From positions 62,001 through 126,000 of the forward strand of contig JAHEBQ010000004.1 in NCBI GenBank assembly GCA_024642205.1: a stretch of DNA of 64,000 nt, in the 5' to 3' direction. The notes beneath the pieces were generated by a model. The model saw nothing but the letters and a program-made list of their open reading frames with translations. It searched no databases and was not told the DNA's origin. Below, piece after piece: positions 9,160 through 18,132 of the stretch. A program made the position numbers and the translations under genes. Source of the stretch: Planctomycetaceae bacterium. GTDB lineage: Bacteria; Planctomycetota; Planctomycetia; Pirellulales; Pirellulaceae. Each line of letters begins with the position of its first letter. Position 1 is the first letter of the stretch.

Positions 9160-9641
9160 TCCATGAGTCATCGAAAAGTGATTCAAACCTGACGTTCATG
9201 ATGGGCGAGTTCGAAGCCGAATTTCCGGACGATCGTCGCTACGCCCGGAATCACATGTGGGCCCAGGCCGCCAACGATGACCCATCCAAAATTCGGTTCG
9301 GTTTTACGGCCTACGCTGTGCGGTTGTTGCAAGATGTCTATTTTCTCGATTGGATGCTCGATGCACCGTCATCGCTCGCGGAGAGCCAGGAAATTGGCAG
9401 TATCGAAAGCAAGAAAGCCGAAAGTGCGCTCTACGCCCCGGGTTCCGGTCAGCTGGTTCAATTCAATCACACGTTGATGGAGGATCCGTCGGCGATCAAC
9501 ACGGACAAGTACGGTGCCGGATGGCTGTTTGAGATGCAGATTCAGCAGTCCGATTTCTTGACGGCCCGGCAATACCTTGAATTACTGGCAGAAGTCTGGG
9601 ACAGGACGCAGCGAACGATCAAAGGACAATTGAACGAGTAG
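9156..9641 (+). CDS. GcvH-like lipoyl-carrier protein
   Basis: 161 residues. Residues from about 28 to 130 follow glycine cleavage H protein: RYARNHMWAQ resembles the TxxHEW start, FTAYAVRLLQDVYFLDW the DYAQxxLGDIVFVELP segment, and IESKKAESALYAPGSG the lipoylation hairpin. Lys87 sits at the modified position of ESxKA. Then LMEDPSAINTDKYGAGWLFEM matches the conserved end. The family resemblance is clear but divergent, with an N-terminal extension and an alternate partner: the start is inside the stop of a HemN-like radical SAM gene. No gcvT or gcvP is nearby, so a role outside glycine cleavage is likely, for example as a carrier for a redox or sulfur intermediate. That role is inference. Confidence 0.75.
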   Translation: MIHESSKSDSNLTFMMGEFEAEFPDDRRYARNHMWAQAANDDPSKIRFGFTAYAVRLLQDVYFLDWMLDAPSSLAESQEIGSIESKKAESALYAPGSGQLVQFNHTLMEDPSAINTDKYGAGWLFEMQIQQSDFLTARQYLELLAEVWDRTQRTIKGQLNE

Positions 9642-9909
9642 GACCGCTGGAACCGATCGAGTTCATACCAACATCGATCCTGGTTGAGTCATTGCCAGGC
9701 GCATTGGAATTCAGGTTTGAGCTCAAGTTTAAGCCTCGGTTATTCATCATTTGGGTATTGCGGCGGTTGTCCGGTTCCACGTCTGTCCCGACGCTGCTTC
9801 AGAATTTCGCCCGGCAAAATTGCTGTTCCAAAAAGCTGGACCGGCGAGTCAAAACGAAGTACCATACCGGAATCTGCCTTTCATGGGGTTTCCAGCTGGA
9901 GAGGGTTCG

Positions 9910-10299
9910 ATGCGCTACAAACTTCAAGTCTTGAACCAGGCCAATGGTACCGTCGACCGGGAGTGGATCCTGCAACTGCCCGCAACCGTTGGCCGAAGTC
10001 CTGATGTGGACGTGCCAATTGGGGACGCCTCGATCAGCCGTCGGCATTGCCAGTTTTTCTTGAACGCCAGCGATGCATTATCGGTTCGAGACTTCGATTC
10101 ACTCAATGGAACGTACATCGATGATCAACGAATCAAGAACCGCGCGACGTTGAAACCCGGCGATACCGTACGTGTGGGCTCGGTCTGTTTGAAACTTGAA
10201 TGGACCGACGAAGACGTCACCGAGAAGTCTACCTTTGGTAGAGCCAGCGCGGATGTAACCCAGCCCATGCGGACGGTCACCAGGCAGGATTTGAAGTAG
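9910..10299 (+). CDS. FHA domain protein
   Basis: The ATG at 9910 follows GGAGAGGG and gives a 130-residue protein that is almost entirely one forkhead-associated domain. Conserved phosphothreonine-binding positions are visible in TVGRSPDVDVPIGDASISRRHCQF and DSLNGTYIDD. The frame is open upstream to 9751, but those residues look non-coding. FHA domains bind phosphothreonine peptides, so a Ser/Thr kinase partner elsewhere is expected. A short C-terminal tail contains several threonines (DVTEKSTF, TQPMRTVT) that could be phosphorylated. It is in the middle of the radical SAM and ferredoxin block, possibly by chance. Confidence 0.85.
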   Translation: MRYKLQVLNQANGTVDREWILQLPATVGRSPDVDVPIGDASISRRHCQFFLNASDALSVRDFDSLNGTYIDDQRIKNRATLKPGDTVRVGSVCLKLEWTDEDVTEKSTFGRASADVTQPMRTVTRQDLK

Positions 10300-10482
10300 G
10301 CTCGTCTGAGCGGTCCCCAAGGCGGGTTTTGGTGAACTGCATGACTTAATCGGCGGGCGTTGGACCCAAAGGACCGTGAAACCGTCCCAAGGGACCGGAA
10401 TTTTGGTAGGATGGTAAGGCACCATTGATTCAATGGTCTCTTTTTCTACCACGACCTTGAAGTCAAATGATATTTCGGTTCC

Positions 10483-11589
10483 ATGGCAAAACGCATTTCT
10501 GTCGTCGTCTCTCAAAGTCCCAGTAAAAACCCTGCCAAGCGGAAACTGGAAGAGGATATCGTGGCGGGGTTGTTGTTCGAGAATGGAATCGATGTCACGA
10601 TCGTTCCCAACCTGTACGACATCAAACCGGATAGTACCGGGATGTTGGCACTGCGGCAGATCAGCGGCAATCTCGTTGTGATCTCCTGGCTGTTCGAACG
10701 CGCGGCCCATTGGATCCTGGACAGAAATGCCATCCACGGCCGTGTCGGAGAGGTGCTGCTCAAGAATGACGACGAAGAAGAGGAAGCATGGGAAGAGGAT
10801 CAGGACAGCGAAGCTGCTGATCACAAGGATCGCGTGATTGATTCACGGACGATCCCCAATCGAAAAATCTATTGCCTTGACTTGAAAATCACGAACCGCG
10901 CCCAAGAGTTCATTGACGAGGTCAAACGGATTCACAACGAGAACGCGGTTCAGATCGTGGGACTGGGGGATATTATCAAATCGGTTCCTCCTCAGCCAAA
11001 CGGTTTCGCCGGGTTGAACGGCGCAACGGCATCTGCGGTCGAGCGAATGAGCTCTCCAACCAACGATACGGCTCTGTCGCTCGAGGGTAACGGTCTGGAT
11101 CAACCTTCGGTGGTTAATCGAATCGAGGACACGGGGGGGCGCCGCTGGTATCCGGTCATCGACTACAGCCGTTGCACGAACTGTATGGAGTGCATAGATT
11201 TCTGCCTGTTCGGTGTTTATGGTGTTGACGCGGTTGACACGATACTTGTTGAGCAACCGGATAACTGCCGCAAAGGCTGTCCCGCCTGCAGTCGTGTTTG
11301 TCCCGAAAATGCGATCATGTTTCCGCAGCACAAAACTCCGGCCATTGCAGGCTCAAGTGAGGCAGTCGCGAGTCTGAAGATCGATCTCTCCCAGTTGTTC
11401 GGAGCGCCCGCCGAGGGCAGATCGGCCGAAGAATTGGCAGCGCTGGAACGTGACGAGCAGTTGATCGCGGCCGGCCGCGAAGCGGTCGGGCTGACCGTCG
11501 GTATGCCGCGCCGGCAAGAACAGCGGGATACGGAACCAAAAGATGATCTCGATGACCTGGTTGATGAACTGAATGATCTGGACATTTAA
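10483..11589 (+). CDS. Ferredoxin-type protein with two [4Fe-4S] motifs and an unknown N-terminal domain
   Basis: 368 residues. The first cluster motif is C-x2-C-x2-C-x3-C from Cys231 (RCTNCMECIDFC). The second is CRKGCPACSRVCP, about 30 residues later. This is the pattern of a bacterial-type 2[4Fe-4S] ferredoxin module. The first 100 residues (start MAKRISVVVSQSPSK, later VVISWLFERAAHWILDRNA) form a domain I do not recognise. An acidic linker follows, and the C-terminus is acidic (LDDLVDELNDLDI). No membrane segment is visible, so it is probably a cytoplasmic electron carrier, possibly for the radical SAM enzymes in this region. The stop codon lies within a 14-base tandem repeat. Confidence 0.78.
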   Translation: MAKRISVVVSQSPSKNPAKRKLEEDIVAGLLFENGIDVTIVPNLYDIKPDSTGMLALRQISGNLVVISWLFERAAHWILDRNAIHGRVGEVLLKNDDEEEEAWEEDQDSEAADHKDRVIDSRTIPNRKIYCLDLKITNRAQEFIDEVKRIHNENAVQIVGLGDIIKSVPPQPNGFAGLNGATASAVERMSSPTNDTALSLEGNGLDQPSVVNRIEDTGGRRWYPVIDYSRCTNCMECIDFCLFGVYGVDAVDTILVEQPDNCRKGCPACSRVCPENAIMFPQHKTPAIAGSSEAVASLKIDLSQLFGAPAEGRSAEELAALERDEQLIAAGREAVGLTVGMPRRQEQRDTEPKDDLDDLVDELNDLDI

Positions 11590-11619
11590 GCCTGGACATT
11601 TAAGCCTGAACATTCAAGC
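11578..11619 (+). repeat. 14-base tandem repeat across the stop codon of the ferredoxin gene
   Basis: Three head-to-tail copies of CTGGACATTTAAGC are seen at 11578-11591, 11592-11605 and 11606-11619; the third has two changes (A for G and C for T). The first copy contains the TAA stop of the ferredoxin-type gene. The second also carries an in-frame-like TAA. Most likely a slippage product with no required function. Confidence 0.9.
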
Positions 11620-11823
11620 CTGAGCGAGACATTGGATTTGTCGTGTCCTCCGGGCTGACCATGGTCCATTTCGAGTGGCTGTGGGTTCGGTGACATGGCG
11701 TCGAGAATAGGGAGCGATCAACGAACAGTCGTGAATCGACATGCGGAAGGTGCGTTCCAGCTGCGACGACCGAATGCCTGCTCCCGCTTTATCCCGGACG
11801 CGGTTTCGTTTCTACTTTGCCTC

Positions 11824-13461
11824 ATGCATCCGACTGTTCGAAAGCTCAATGGAGTTCATTACACGCCTCCGGCACTGGCCGAATTTCTGGCGCGGCAGAC
11901 CGTCGCCTGTATTGAGGCCGGCCGCCGCGAGCCGGTCGCGATTCTGGATCCTGCCTGCGGTGATGGTCAATTGCTGGTTTCGTTGATCGAAGCGTTGCAG
12001 GCGCGGAATTTGAAAGTCAGTGAAGTCGTGGGCTTCGACACCGATCCACAAGCGGTCGCGGCGACCACAGAGCGAATCCGGGAGTTCGAAATACCTTGCG
12101 TTCAAGTTGATAATCGGGACTTTCTCGGTCAGGGTGGGTCGCGTCGACACTTCGACTGCGTGATTGCCAACCCGCCCTACGTGCGCACCCAGAACATGGG
12201 CGGGGCTGCAGCACAGGCACTGGCCAAGAAATTTCGTCTTCACGGTCGTGTTGATCTGTATCAGGCGTTTGCGGTTGCCATCAGTGATGTGTTGCCGCCA
12301 GCCGGAGCATTGGGGTTGTTGACTTCGAATCGCTTTTTGACGGTCCGGTCCGGCAAAGCGATGCGCAGGCTGCTAAGAGATAATTTTGATCTGTATCGGA
12401 TTTTTGACCTTGGTGACACGAGGCTGTTCGACGCCGCCGTACTTCCGGTTGTCGTTACGGGGACCAAACGCGATTCGAAAGGCAAAGCAAGACGTACTTC
12501 GGATTTTCATCGCGTCTATTGCGTCAATCGCACACTGGAAAACAACGATGATCACGCCCTGTTGCTTGAGGCGATCGGAGACGAGAGGCATCTTGGCGAA
12601 TTCGAGACCACTGCTGGAATGTTCCGGATCGAACGTGGAGAGTTGCTTGCCGAAGAGAATGATTCTGTTTGGACGTTGGCCAATTCAACGACGCGGAATT
12701 GGTTGGCTCGTCTTCGAGAGAAGCAGTTCCGACGATTTGAAGATCTTTCGGAAATCAAGGTGGGCATCAAGACGACTGCCGATTCGGTTTTTATCCGCGA
12801 TGAATGGAATTCACAGGGAATTTGCCAACCAGAAGAGGGCCTGCTTCGGTCATTGATTACGCATCACGATGCCAGTCGATGGTCCATTGCAACGGTCCGC
12901 AAAACAGTCCTCTATCCCTATGATAATTCCGTTCAGAAACGGACCCCGATCGATCTCGACCAATTTCCCTTGGCAGGAAAATATCTTGAAGGATATCGAA
13001 AGCGGCTTGAGTCGCGAAGGTACGTTGTCGATTCAGGCCGTTGCTGGTTTGAAATCTGGGTGCCCCACCAGCCTACCGATTGGAAGAAGCCAAAAATCGT
13101 CTGGCCGGACATATCGGAACAGCCAAAGTTCTTTCTTGATGCCAGCGGAGCAATCGTCAACGGCGATTGCTATTGGATCAAACTTCGACCCGATGTTGAT
13201 CCTGACTGGCTGTACATGATGCTGGCTGTTGCCAATTCAACCATCGCGACGAGGTACTATGACACGATGTTTCATAACAAGCTGTATGCCGGTCGTCGCC
13301 GATACATGACGCAGTATGTGAAGGAGTTCCCGTTGCCGGAGTTGGAATCGAAGCTTGGACAACAGATCGTCAAACTGGTGAAGCGGTTGGTTGAACGGCC
13401 AAACAGAAGAGATGAGGCGAAGGTTGAGGCGAAATTACAGCATGCCTTTGGTTTCGAATGA
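11824..13461 (+). CDS. Solitary N6-adenine DNA methyltransferase, type II-like
   Basis: About 545 residues from the ATG at 11824; the frame is open to 11695, but the extra residues lack family character. Motif I is DPACGDGQLL from residue 42 (SAM binding), preceded by GVHYTPPALAEFLA as in N-6 MTases. The catalytic motif IV is NPPY at 116-119. The C-terminal half, including HNKLYAGRRRYMTQYVKEFPLP, resembles the TaqI-like target recognition domain. No restriction endonuclease gene is adjacent: upstream is the ferredoxin and downstream a convergent membrane protein. It may be an orphan regulatory or protective methyltransferase, or one whose nuclease is fused elsewhere. The recognition site cannot be deduced. 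Confidence 0.85.
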   Translation: MHPTVRKLNGVHYTPPALAEFLARQTVACIEAGRREPVAILDPACGDGQLLVSLIEALQARNLKVSEVVGFDTDPQAVAATTERIREFEIPCVQVDNRDFLGQGGSRRHFDCVIANPPYVRTQNMGGAAAQALAKKFRLHGRVDLYQAFAVAISDVLPPAGALGLLTSNRFLTVRSGKAMRRLLRDNFDLYRIFDLGDTRLFDAAVLPVVVTGTKRDSKGKARRTSDFHRVYCVNRTLENNDDHALLLEAIGDERHLGEFETTAGMFRIERGELLAEENDSVWTLANSTTRNWLARLREKQFRRFEDLSEIKVGIKTTADSVFIRDEWNSQGICQPEEGLLRSLITHHDASRWSIATVRKTVLYPYDNSVQKRTPIDLDQFPLAGKYLEGYRKRLESRRYVVDSGRCWFEIWVPHQPTDWKKPKIVWPDISEQPKFFLDASGAIVNGDCYWIKLRPDVDPDWLYMMLAVANSTIATRYYDTMFHNKLYAGRRRYMTQYVKEFPLPELESKLGQQIVKLVKRLVERPNRRDEAKVEAKLQHAFGFE

Positions 13462-13657
13462 ACCGCGAAGGCAATCATGCTGAACGGACCGCGGAACCCG
13501 TCCTCCATCGGCATGGACTTCAAATTGGTACTGAATCGACCGCTCGGTCACAGGCTGCCAGCAGGTTCGAAGGGCATTTCGCTGGTACATGACCCGGTCC
13601 CCGGGTGTCCTCCCGCTGTACCATTGGATCAACAGGCCGGATTCCGTTTACTGTCGA

Positions 13658-14323
13658 TCAGGATCGATCCACCATCATCCCATAGACTTCGTAAGCTTGG
13701 GCCAGGTTGTCCTTGATTTCACCGGGCTGGATTCGTTTGCGGGCACGATAGAAAAACAGCGTGCCGGTTTGAGCTTCAACCGAAATACCGGGCTTGGCCG
13801 CAAAAAAATCCAGGACCGAGGCGTCAAAGTAATTCCGAATCGCCGCTTCGTCGGAACCCTGCAGGACAAAACTATTTGAAAACTGCGGGTGCGATTCAAA
13901 ATCGATATCCTGGAAGCCGAGCGCGCTTCCGATTCTGTCGAGCATCCCTTCGGGTCGCATCGTAAAGTCCGGACAAACCAGTTGCTTCGATTGGAGCGTA
14001 ACGACCGACTGAAGGTGGGTATGTGAGTTTTTTCCGCTGCCGGTCGTGTATTGGTAATCAAAGATCGCAATTTTGACTTCGCCACTATCTCCCTGGATCA
14101 AGTTCGTCATCTTGCGACCGCGGCCCTGATTAAAAAGCTTGAACATCGAAAGCCGTTCCAGCAGGCTCGCATCGCCGTCCGGGAAAAAGGTCAGTCCCAT
14201 TGCTTCGGCGGACTCCATCAACGACTCGCGACGTTTCTTCGCTGCGTAGTACGAGCAAGCGATTCCAAAGAAAATGAGGGTCAGAATTCCGCCGACGATG
14301 AGGATTGGCAACAATGCTTCCAT
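13658..14323 (-). CDS. Membrane-anchored protein of unknown function
   Basis: 221 residues with one N-terminal membrane segment (LLPILIVGGILTLIFFGIAC) followed by a basic stretch, so the bulk is probably cytoplasmic. The soluble part has MGLTFFPDGDASLLERL, an IAIFDYQYTTGSGKNSHTH segment, and a C-terminal GTLFFYRARKRIQPGEI. This resembles DUF3137-like proteins that compare or process a membrane-linked domain, but I do not recognise a function. It shares its strand with the radical SAM gene 163 bases upstream. It converges with the DNA methyltransferase. Confidence 0.7.
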   Translation of the reverse strand: MEALLPILIVGGILTLIFFGIACSYYAAKKRRESLMESAEAMGLTFFPDGDASLLERLSMFKLFNQGRGRKMTNLIQGDSGEVKIAIFDYQYTTGSGKNSHTHLQSVVTLQSKQLVCPDFTMRPEGMLDRIGSALGFQDIDFESHPQFSNSFVLQGSDEAAIRNYFDASVLDFFAAKPGISVEAQTGTLFFYRARKRIQPGEIKDNLAQAYEVYGMMVDRS

Positions 14324-14486
14324 GATTCCTGTCGATTGAAATTGGCTTTGATGAAGGTGGAACTCTGTTTTTTAATGACTCTCGGAAGTTGATCCGCCGC
14401 GGGAATCGGTTGAAACCGGTTGGCGAGAATCTCATTCCAGGGCAGGCGTGATGCCGTCACGAGTCCGAAGACTTCCTGTTCTGGAT

Positions 14487-15809
14487 TCACTTGATCTGAA
14501 CCAGCTCGGGCTCCCGGGTTGGCGGTTCGGCGTTGCGAGGGTCTTGCCATTTGGAGCTATCAAAATGTTCGTCGTAAACACCATAGTCGTGGTAGGCAAT
14601 TTTTTTGGCAAGCCGGTAGGCCCAGCTTTTTTCTGGGATAGGACTAACGTCGGGAGAGTATTGCGACGGATGAGGCTGGGCCGCACGCAATTCGGCCAAA
14701 TAGGATTTTCGCGCGGTCGCGTCTTTGGCGCCGTGGCGCTGGGCCAGTGACTCAATCAAGTCCGGGCGTTCCAGTACGATACAGCCCCGCGTGTGTTCGG
14801 CCGCGGTCTTGCGAAAATCCCTCAGGAAATCCGATTCATTGAACACTTGATCGAGCGGTCGCTCGTCATGAATCGATTCTTTGGCGAATTGAATGATCGG
14901 ACACGGTTCAATGTCACCCCAGGGGTTGATATGGTGAGTAAACCCGGTGGCCGCCGGACAGAGCGCTTTTCCATCGGCATCATAATAGGCGTCGATCACG
15001 ATGATTGGCTTTTTGCAACGCATGTCGACAACAAATTGCCGCGCCTTCCGTTGCTGTTCGGGCGTCAGGGCAAGTTCCGGCGCCGGATCCGGCCCCATCG
15101 GGCGATAGACGTGATACCAAGTGTATAAGACACCCATGTCGATCAAGCGGTCGATCCATTCTTCACGCAGCAAATCGTCAAAATTCGTCTGGCAGAGACT
15201 GGTGCACACACCCGTCATGACTTTGTTGTTCAGACAATTCTGCAAACCAGTCATCGTCGCCGATAGTACGCCAGTTTTCCCCCGACGCGAATCACTGATG
15301 ATCTCGGTTCCTTCAACGCTGACCAGCGGCGTTACGTTTCCGCATTTGCGCAGCCGTTTGGCGACTTCATCGGTAATGAAGTGCCCGTTGGTGAAGACCT
15401 GGAAATAGACGTCGGGGTGGGCTTCGAGGATCTCAAACAGCTCTTTATGCATGAACGGTTCACCGCCCAGCAAACCGAAGAAAGAATTGCCCATTTTTTT
15501 GGCTGTCGTGATCATCCGATTCATTGCATCGACGTCGATTTTGTGCTGCTTGGCGGCAACGTCGACCCAGCAACCAGTGCAACGCAGGTTGCAGCTGTTG
15601 ATAATCGAGATATAGAGATAGGGCGGAAAAAACTTTCCCTGCTTCAATCGCCGTTTGTGTTTTTGAACGCTGCGCCAACCCTTGAATCCCATGTTCCAGG
15701 AGAGTTTCCAGAGCAGGCGCTTGTCCGTCTCCATCAACATTCGTTTGGCCAATCGAAAATACATGTGTTGTTCCAAGTGATAGAACCAATTGGGCACGGA
15801 GAGGTGCAA
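14487..15809 (-). CDS. Radical SAM protein with SPASM-like C-terminal cysteines
   Basis: 440 residues. The cluster motif CNLRCTGC (Cys73, Cys77, Cys80) follows LYISIINS, as in class A radical SAM enzymes. LLGGEPFMHKELFEILEAH and VFTNGHFITDEVAKRL are the next conserved segments. Later cysteines (ALCPAATGFTH, NPWGDIEPCPI, TRGCIVLERP) suggest an auxiliary cluster region. The N-terminal 60 residues are basic and aromatic (FRLAKRMLMETDKRLLWKLS), possibly a membrane-surface helix, which would fit a lipid or surface substrate. Starts at M1 or at M16 are both possible. Substrate unknown; the glycosyltransferase and EamA exporter lie on the same strand further upstream. Confidence 0.83.
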   Translation of the reverse strand: MHLSVPNWFYHLEQHMYFRLAKRMLMETDKRLLWKLSWNMGFKGWRSVQKHKRRLKQGKFFPPYLYISIINSCNLRCTGCWVDVAAKQHKIDVDAMNRMITTAKKMGNSFFGLLGGEPFMHKELFEILEAHPDVYFQVFTNGHFITDEVAKRLRKCGNVTPLVSVEGTEIISDSRRGKTGVLSATMTGLQNCLNNKVMTGVCTSLCQTNFDDLLREEWIDRLIDMGVLYTWYHVYRPMGPDPAPELALTPEQQRKARQFVVDMRCKKPIIVIDAYYDADGKALCPAATGFTHHINPWGDIEPCPIIQFAKESIHDERPLDQVFNESDFLRDFRKTAAEHTRGCIVLERPDLIESLAQRHGAKDATARKSYLAELRAAQPHPSQYSPDVSPIPEKSWAYRLAKKIAYHDYGVYDEHFDSSKWQDPRNAEPPTREPELVQIK

Positions 15810-15999
15810 TTGGAGTGGTCTCTAGTCGATGGACGGCAGCTTGGGTCGCCGTCAAACCCTGGAATCAGCGTCGCTTGGTCAGTATAGCGGGCTTTTCACG
15901 AAAACGCACGGGCTGGCGTTCACTTCAAACGGGTAAGCGTGTGTTGACTCACGCAGAATTTGCTCCGGAACCCGGATTCCGGCTGGGAATCCGCCCGCG

Positions 16000-16971
16000 T
16001 CAAGCTGCACGCCCGTAGGAACTGGAATTGACGGAGGTGTGGGCTACGTCAATCGCGTGGTTCGTTTTTGCCGGTTTGCCATGTTCCAGACGTTCATGGG
16101 AAAGCTGCCAGAGGTGGTCGGCGTATTCGCGATCGATTCCGGCCTTGGTCCAGGCCCCCAATCGTCCGATCGCGTGGCGGAGTCGCCATGGCTGAAAGGG
16201 CGCCAGAAGAATGTCTTGCGCAAATGCACAGCCAGACCGAAACAGTGATGATCCTGACCCGGATTGGGCAGAATGCCTTCGGTAAGCGCGTTGCGCCGAC
16301 TTGCCGTATGGCATATCCAACTCGCGTTCCACCAGTATCCTTCGTTCCACTTGAACAATGCACTCGGGACAAAAATCACATTCATAGCCGATGGTCTTGA
16401 GACTTAGCGCGATATCGGCGTCGAGGTAAAGCGGATCCAGTTGATCAGCGCAGACTCCGATCTGTTCCAGTACGGATCGGCGATAAAACGCCGCCCAAGA
16501 CGTGGGGCCGAGTGGGGCGAGCCGACGAATCGTTCGCGGTGCGATCTTTGACCCGGATCCTTCGATCCGGCGGCGGAATCCGAACCCGGGGACTACACCG
16601 GCGGCAATGATGGTTTGTGGTTGTGCGGGACTGACGACAATCGGTGCAACACTCGCAACGTTGGCGTCCTCAAATCTCATTTGAACTGGCACTTCCCAGC
16701 CGTTGGTGAGCTCAACACCGGGACGTATCAACGCAATGTAGTCGCCCGTTGATTCCCGGAGGGCGCAGTTGAACAGGTGAACCAGATTCGCGCGGCTCGA
16801 TGTCGATACGAAGTCAACTTCGGTCCCCAGACTGTAAGGGTCGTCGTAGGTGCCGTCATGGGCTACGATCACTTGACTGGAAGAGGGACGGTAACGAAGG
16901 ACGGACGCCAATGTATCGTCAAACAGTCGACGGTCATCGAGCATGGGAACGATGATGGAAAACCGGTGCAT
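16000..16971 (-). CDS. Glycosyltransferase family 2-like protein
   Basis: About 323 residues starting at the ATG at 16971, where MHRFSIIVPMLDD gives the typical GT-A beginning. The frame is open 24 codons further upstream without similarity. VIVAHDGTYDD and GDYIALIRPGVEL fit the nucleotide-sugar binding half, and LYLDADIALSLKTIGYECDFCPE fits the acceptor half. No membrane segments are obvious, so it is probably cytosolic or peripheral. Canonical DxD is not clear; LDADIA may replace it. It transfers a sugar to an unknown acceptor, perhaps in surface polysaccharide or glycolipid synthesis. Confidence 0.72.
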   Translation of the reverse strand: MHRFSIIVPMLDDRRLFDDTLASVLRYRPSSSQVIVAHDGTYDDPYSLGTEVDFVSTSSRANLVHLFNCALRESTGDYIALIRPGVELTNGWEVPVQMRFEDANVASVAPIVVSPAQPQTIIAAGVVPGFGFRRRIEGSGSKIAPRTIRRLAPLGPTSWAAFYRRSVLEQIGVCADQLDPLYLDADIALSLKTIGYECDFCPECIVQVERRILVERELDMPYGKSAQRAYRRHSAQSGSGSSLFRSGCAFAQDILLAPFQPWRLRHAIGRLGAWTKAGIDREYADHLWQLSHERLEHGKPAKTNHAIDVAHTSVNSSSYGRAA

Positions 16972-17226
16972 CGAGAAGCCTTGGGTCGGAGCTTGAAGGT
17001 TGCAACGCGTGTGAATGTAGCACGACGAGTTAGATGCAAGCACGTCTCCAGATACCTTCGGATTTTCACCCCGCGAAAGTCGAATGATTTTCCTGAACTC
17101 AGGATTACCGGCCTGATAGCAGAACGATTATGGGCCAATTTCTGATTTTCCATGAAGAAGACCGGACCCGGGATGGATCCTAGCTTCACAAACTGTTCCG
17201 GTGACGCTAACTCCTGCCAAGGATTT

Positions 17227-18132
17227 TCAAGGCGGTGGTGTTCTCAACCGCCGAGTCACAAATAACCCGAAAATGATCAGAAACCCCCCGAGCATCTGGA
17301 TCGGAGTGATGGTTTCTCCCAGGGGAGACAGCCAAGCCGCCAAAAGTGCAATCAGGGGAACCAGGTTTTGGTAAACCGAAGCATGTGAAGCCCCCAGTTG
17401 CTGGACCCCGAAATTCCACATCGCGTAGGCCAATCCGGTCGAAAAAACTCCCGAGTAGAAAATACACAGCATGATTGAGGGCTCTTGGATTCGATCAAAA
17501 TCATGCGATCCCATCAAGAATGGCATGAGGTAGTGGAGCGGCAACATGCCAACGGTTGCGTAAAAGGCCAACTGGATCGGGGAAATGAGCTTCAGCAACG
17601 GACGACTTACAATCGCGCCCAGGGACCAGGCCATTGCGGCGAGCAGGATCAGCGCGTTACCGAGCAGGTTTTCCGAGGCCAGGCTGAAGTTTCCTTTTTG
17701 AAGGGTCACGATCACGGTTCCGGCAAACGTAATGATCAATCCCAACCAGGCAATCCCCAGTTTTTCCCTCAACAAGAAAAACGAAAGGATGGCGATCCAC
17801 ATCGGCATCGACGACATGATCAAAGCGGTGTTTCCTGCCGTCGTCCTGTCCATGCCAACCGCGAACAGGATCTGGTAGAAGCCTCCGGCCATGATTGCGA
17901 ACCCGGCAATGATCAACCATTTTCTCAGGGCCGACGGGGGTGGCGAAAGTGAAAGGGTTGCCGTATCTGGCACCGGATTTCGACGATCATTTTTTTGTTC
18001 CAGCCAAACGCAAACGGCCAGGGTGAGGGCGGACAAAGAAAGGCGCACCGCGTTAAATGTGAACGGGTCGATCGCGGTGATCGCCAGTTTCATCACGGCC
18101 ATGTTGACGCCCCAAATGATCGCGACAAACAA
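17227..18132 (-). CDS. EamA/DMT family permease
   Basis: 301 residues with about ten hydrophobic helices in the two-fold EamA repeat. FVAIIWGVNMAVMKLAI is the first helix, and the second repeat shows GAIVSRPLLKLISPIQLAFYA and GVFSTGLAYAMWNFGVQQLGA. The last helices are PLGETITPIQMLGGFLIIFGL. The only start before an upstream in-frame stop (18208-18210) is the TTG at 18132 or a CTG just before it, and the hydrophobic start matches family practice. It is a drug/metabolite exporter-type inner-membrane protein; substrate unknown. The gene is divergent from thyA across about 500 bases. Confidence 0.85.
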   Translation of the reverse strand: MFVAIIWGVNMAVMKLAITAIDPFTFNAVRLSLSALTLAVCVWLEQKNDRRNPVPDTATLSLSPPPSALRKWLIIAGFAIMAGGFYQILFAVGMDRTTAGNTALIMSSMPMWIAILSFFLLREKLGIAWLGLIITFAGTVIVTLQKGNFSLASENLLGNALILLAAMAWSLGAIVSRPLLKLISPIQLAFYATVGMLPLHYLMPFLMGSHDFDRIQEPSIMLCIFYSGVFSTGLAYAMWNFGVQQLGASHASVYQNLVPLIALLAAWLSPLGETITPIQMLGGFLIIFGLFVTRRLRTPPP

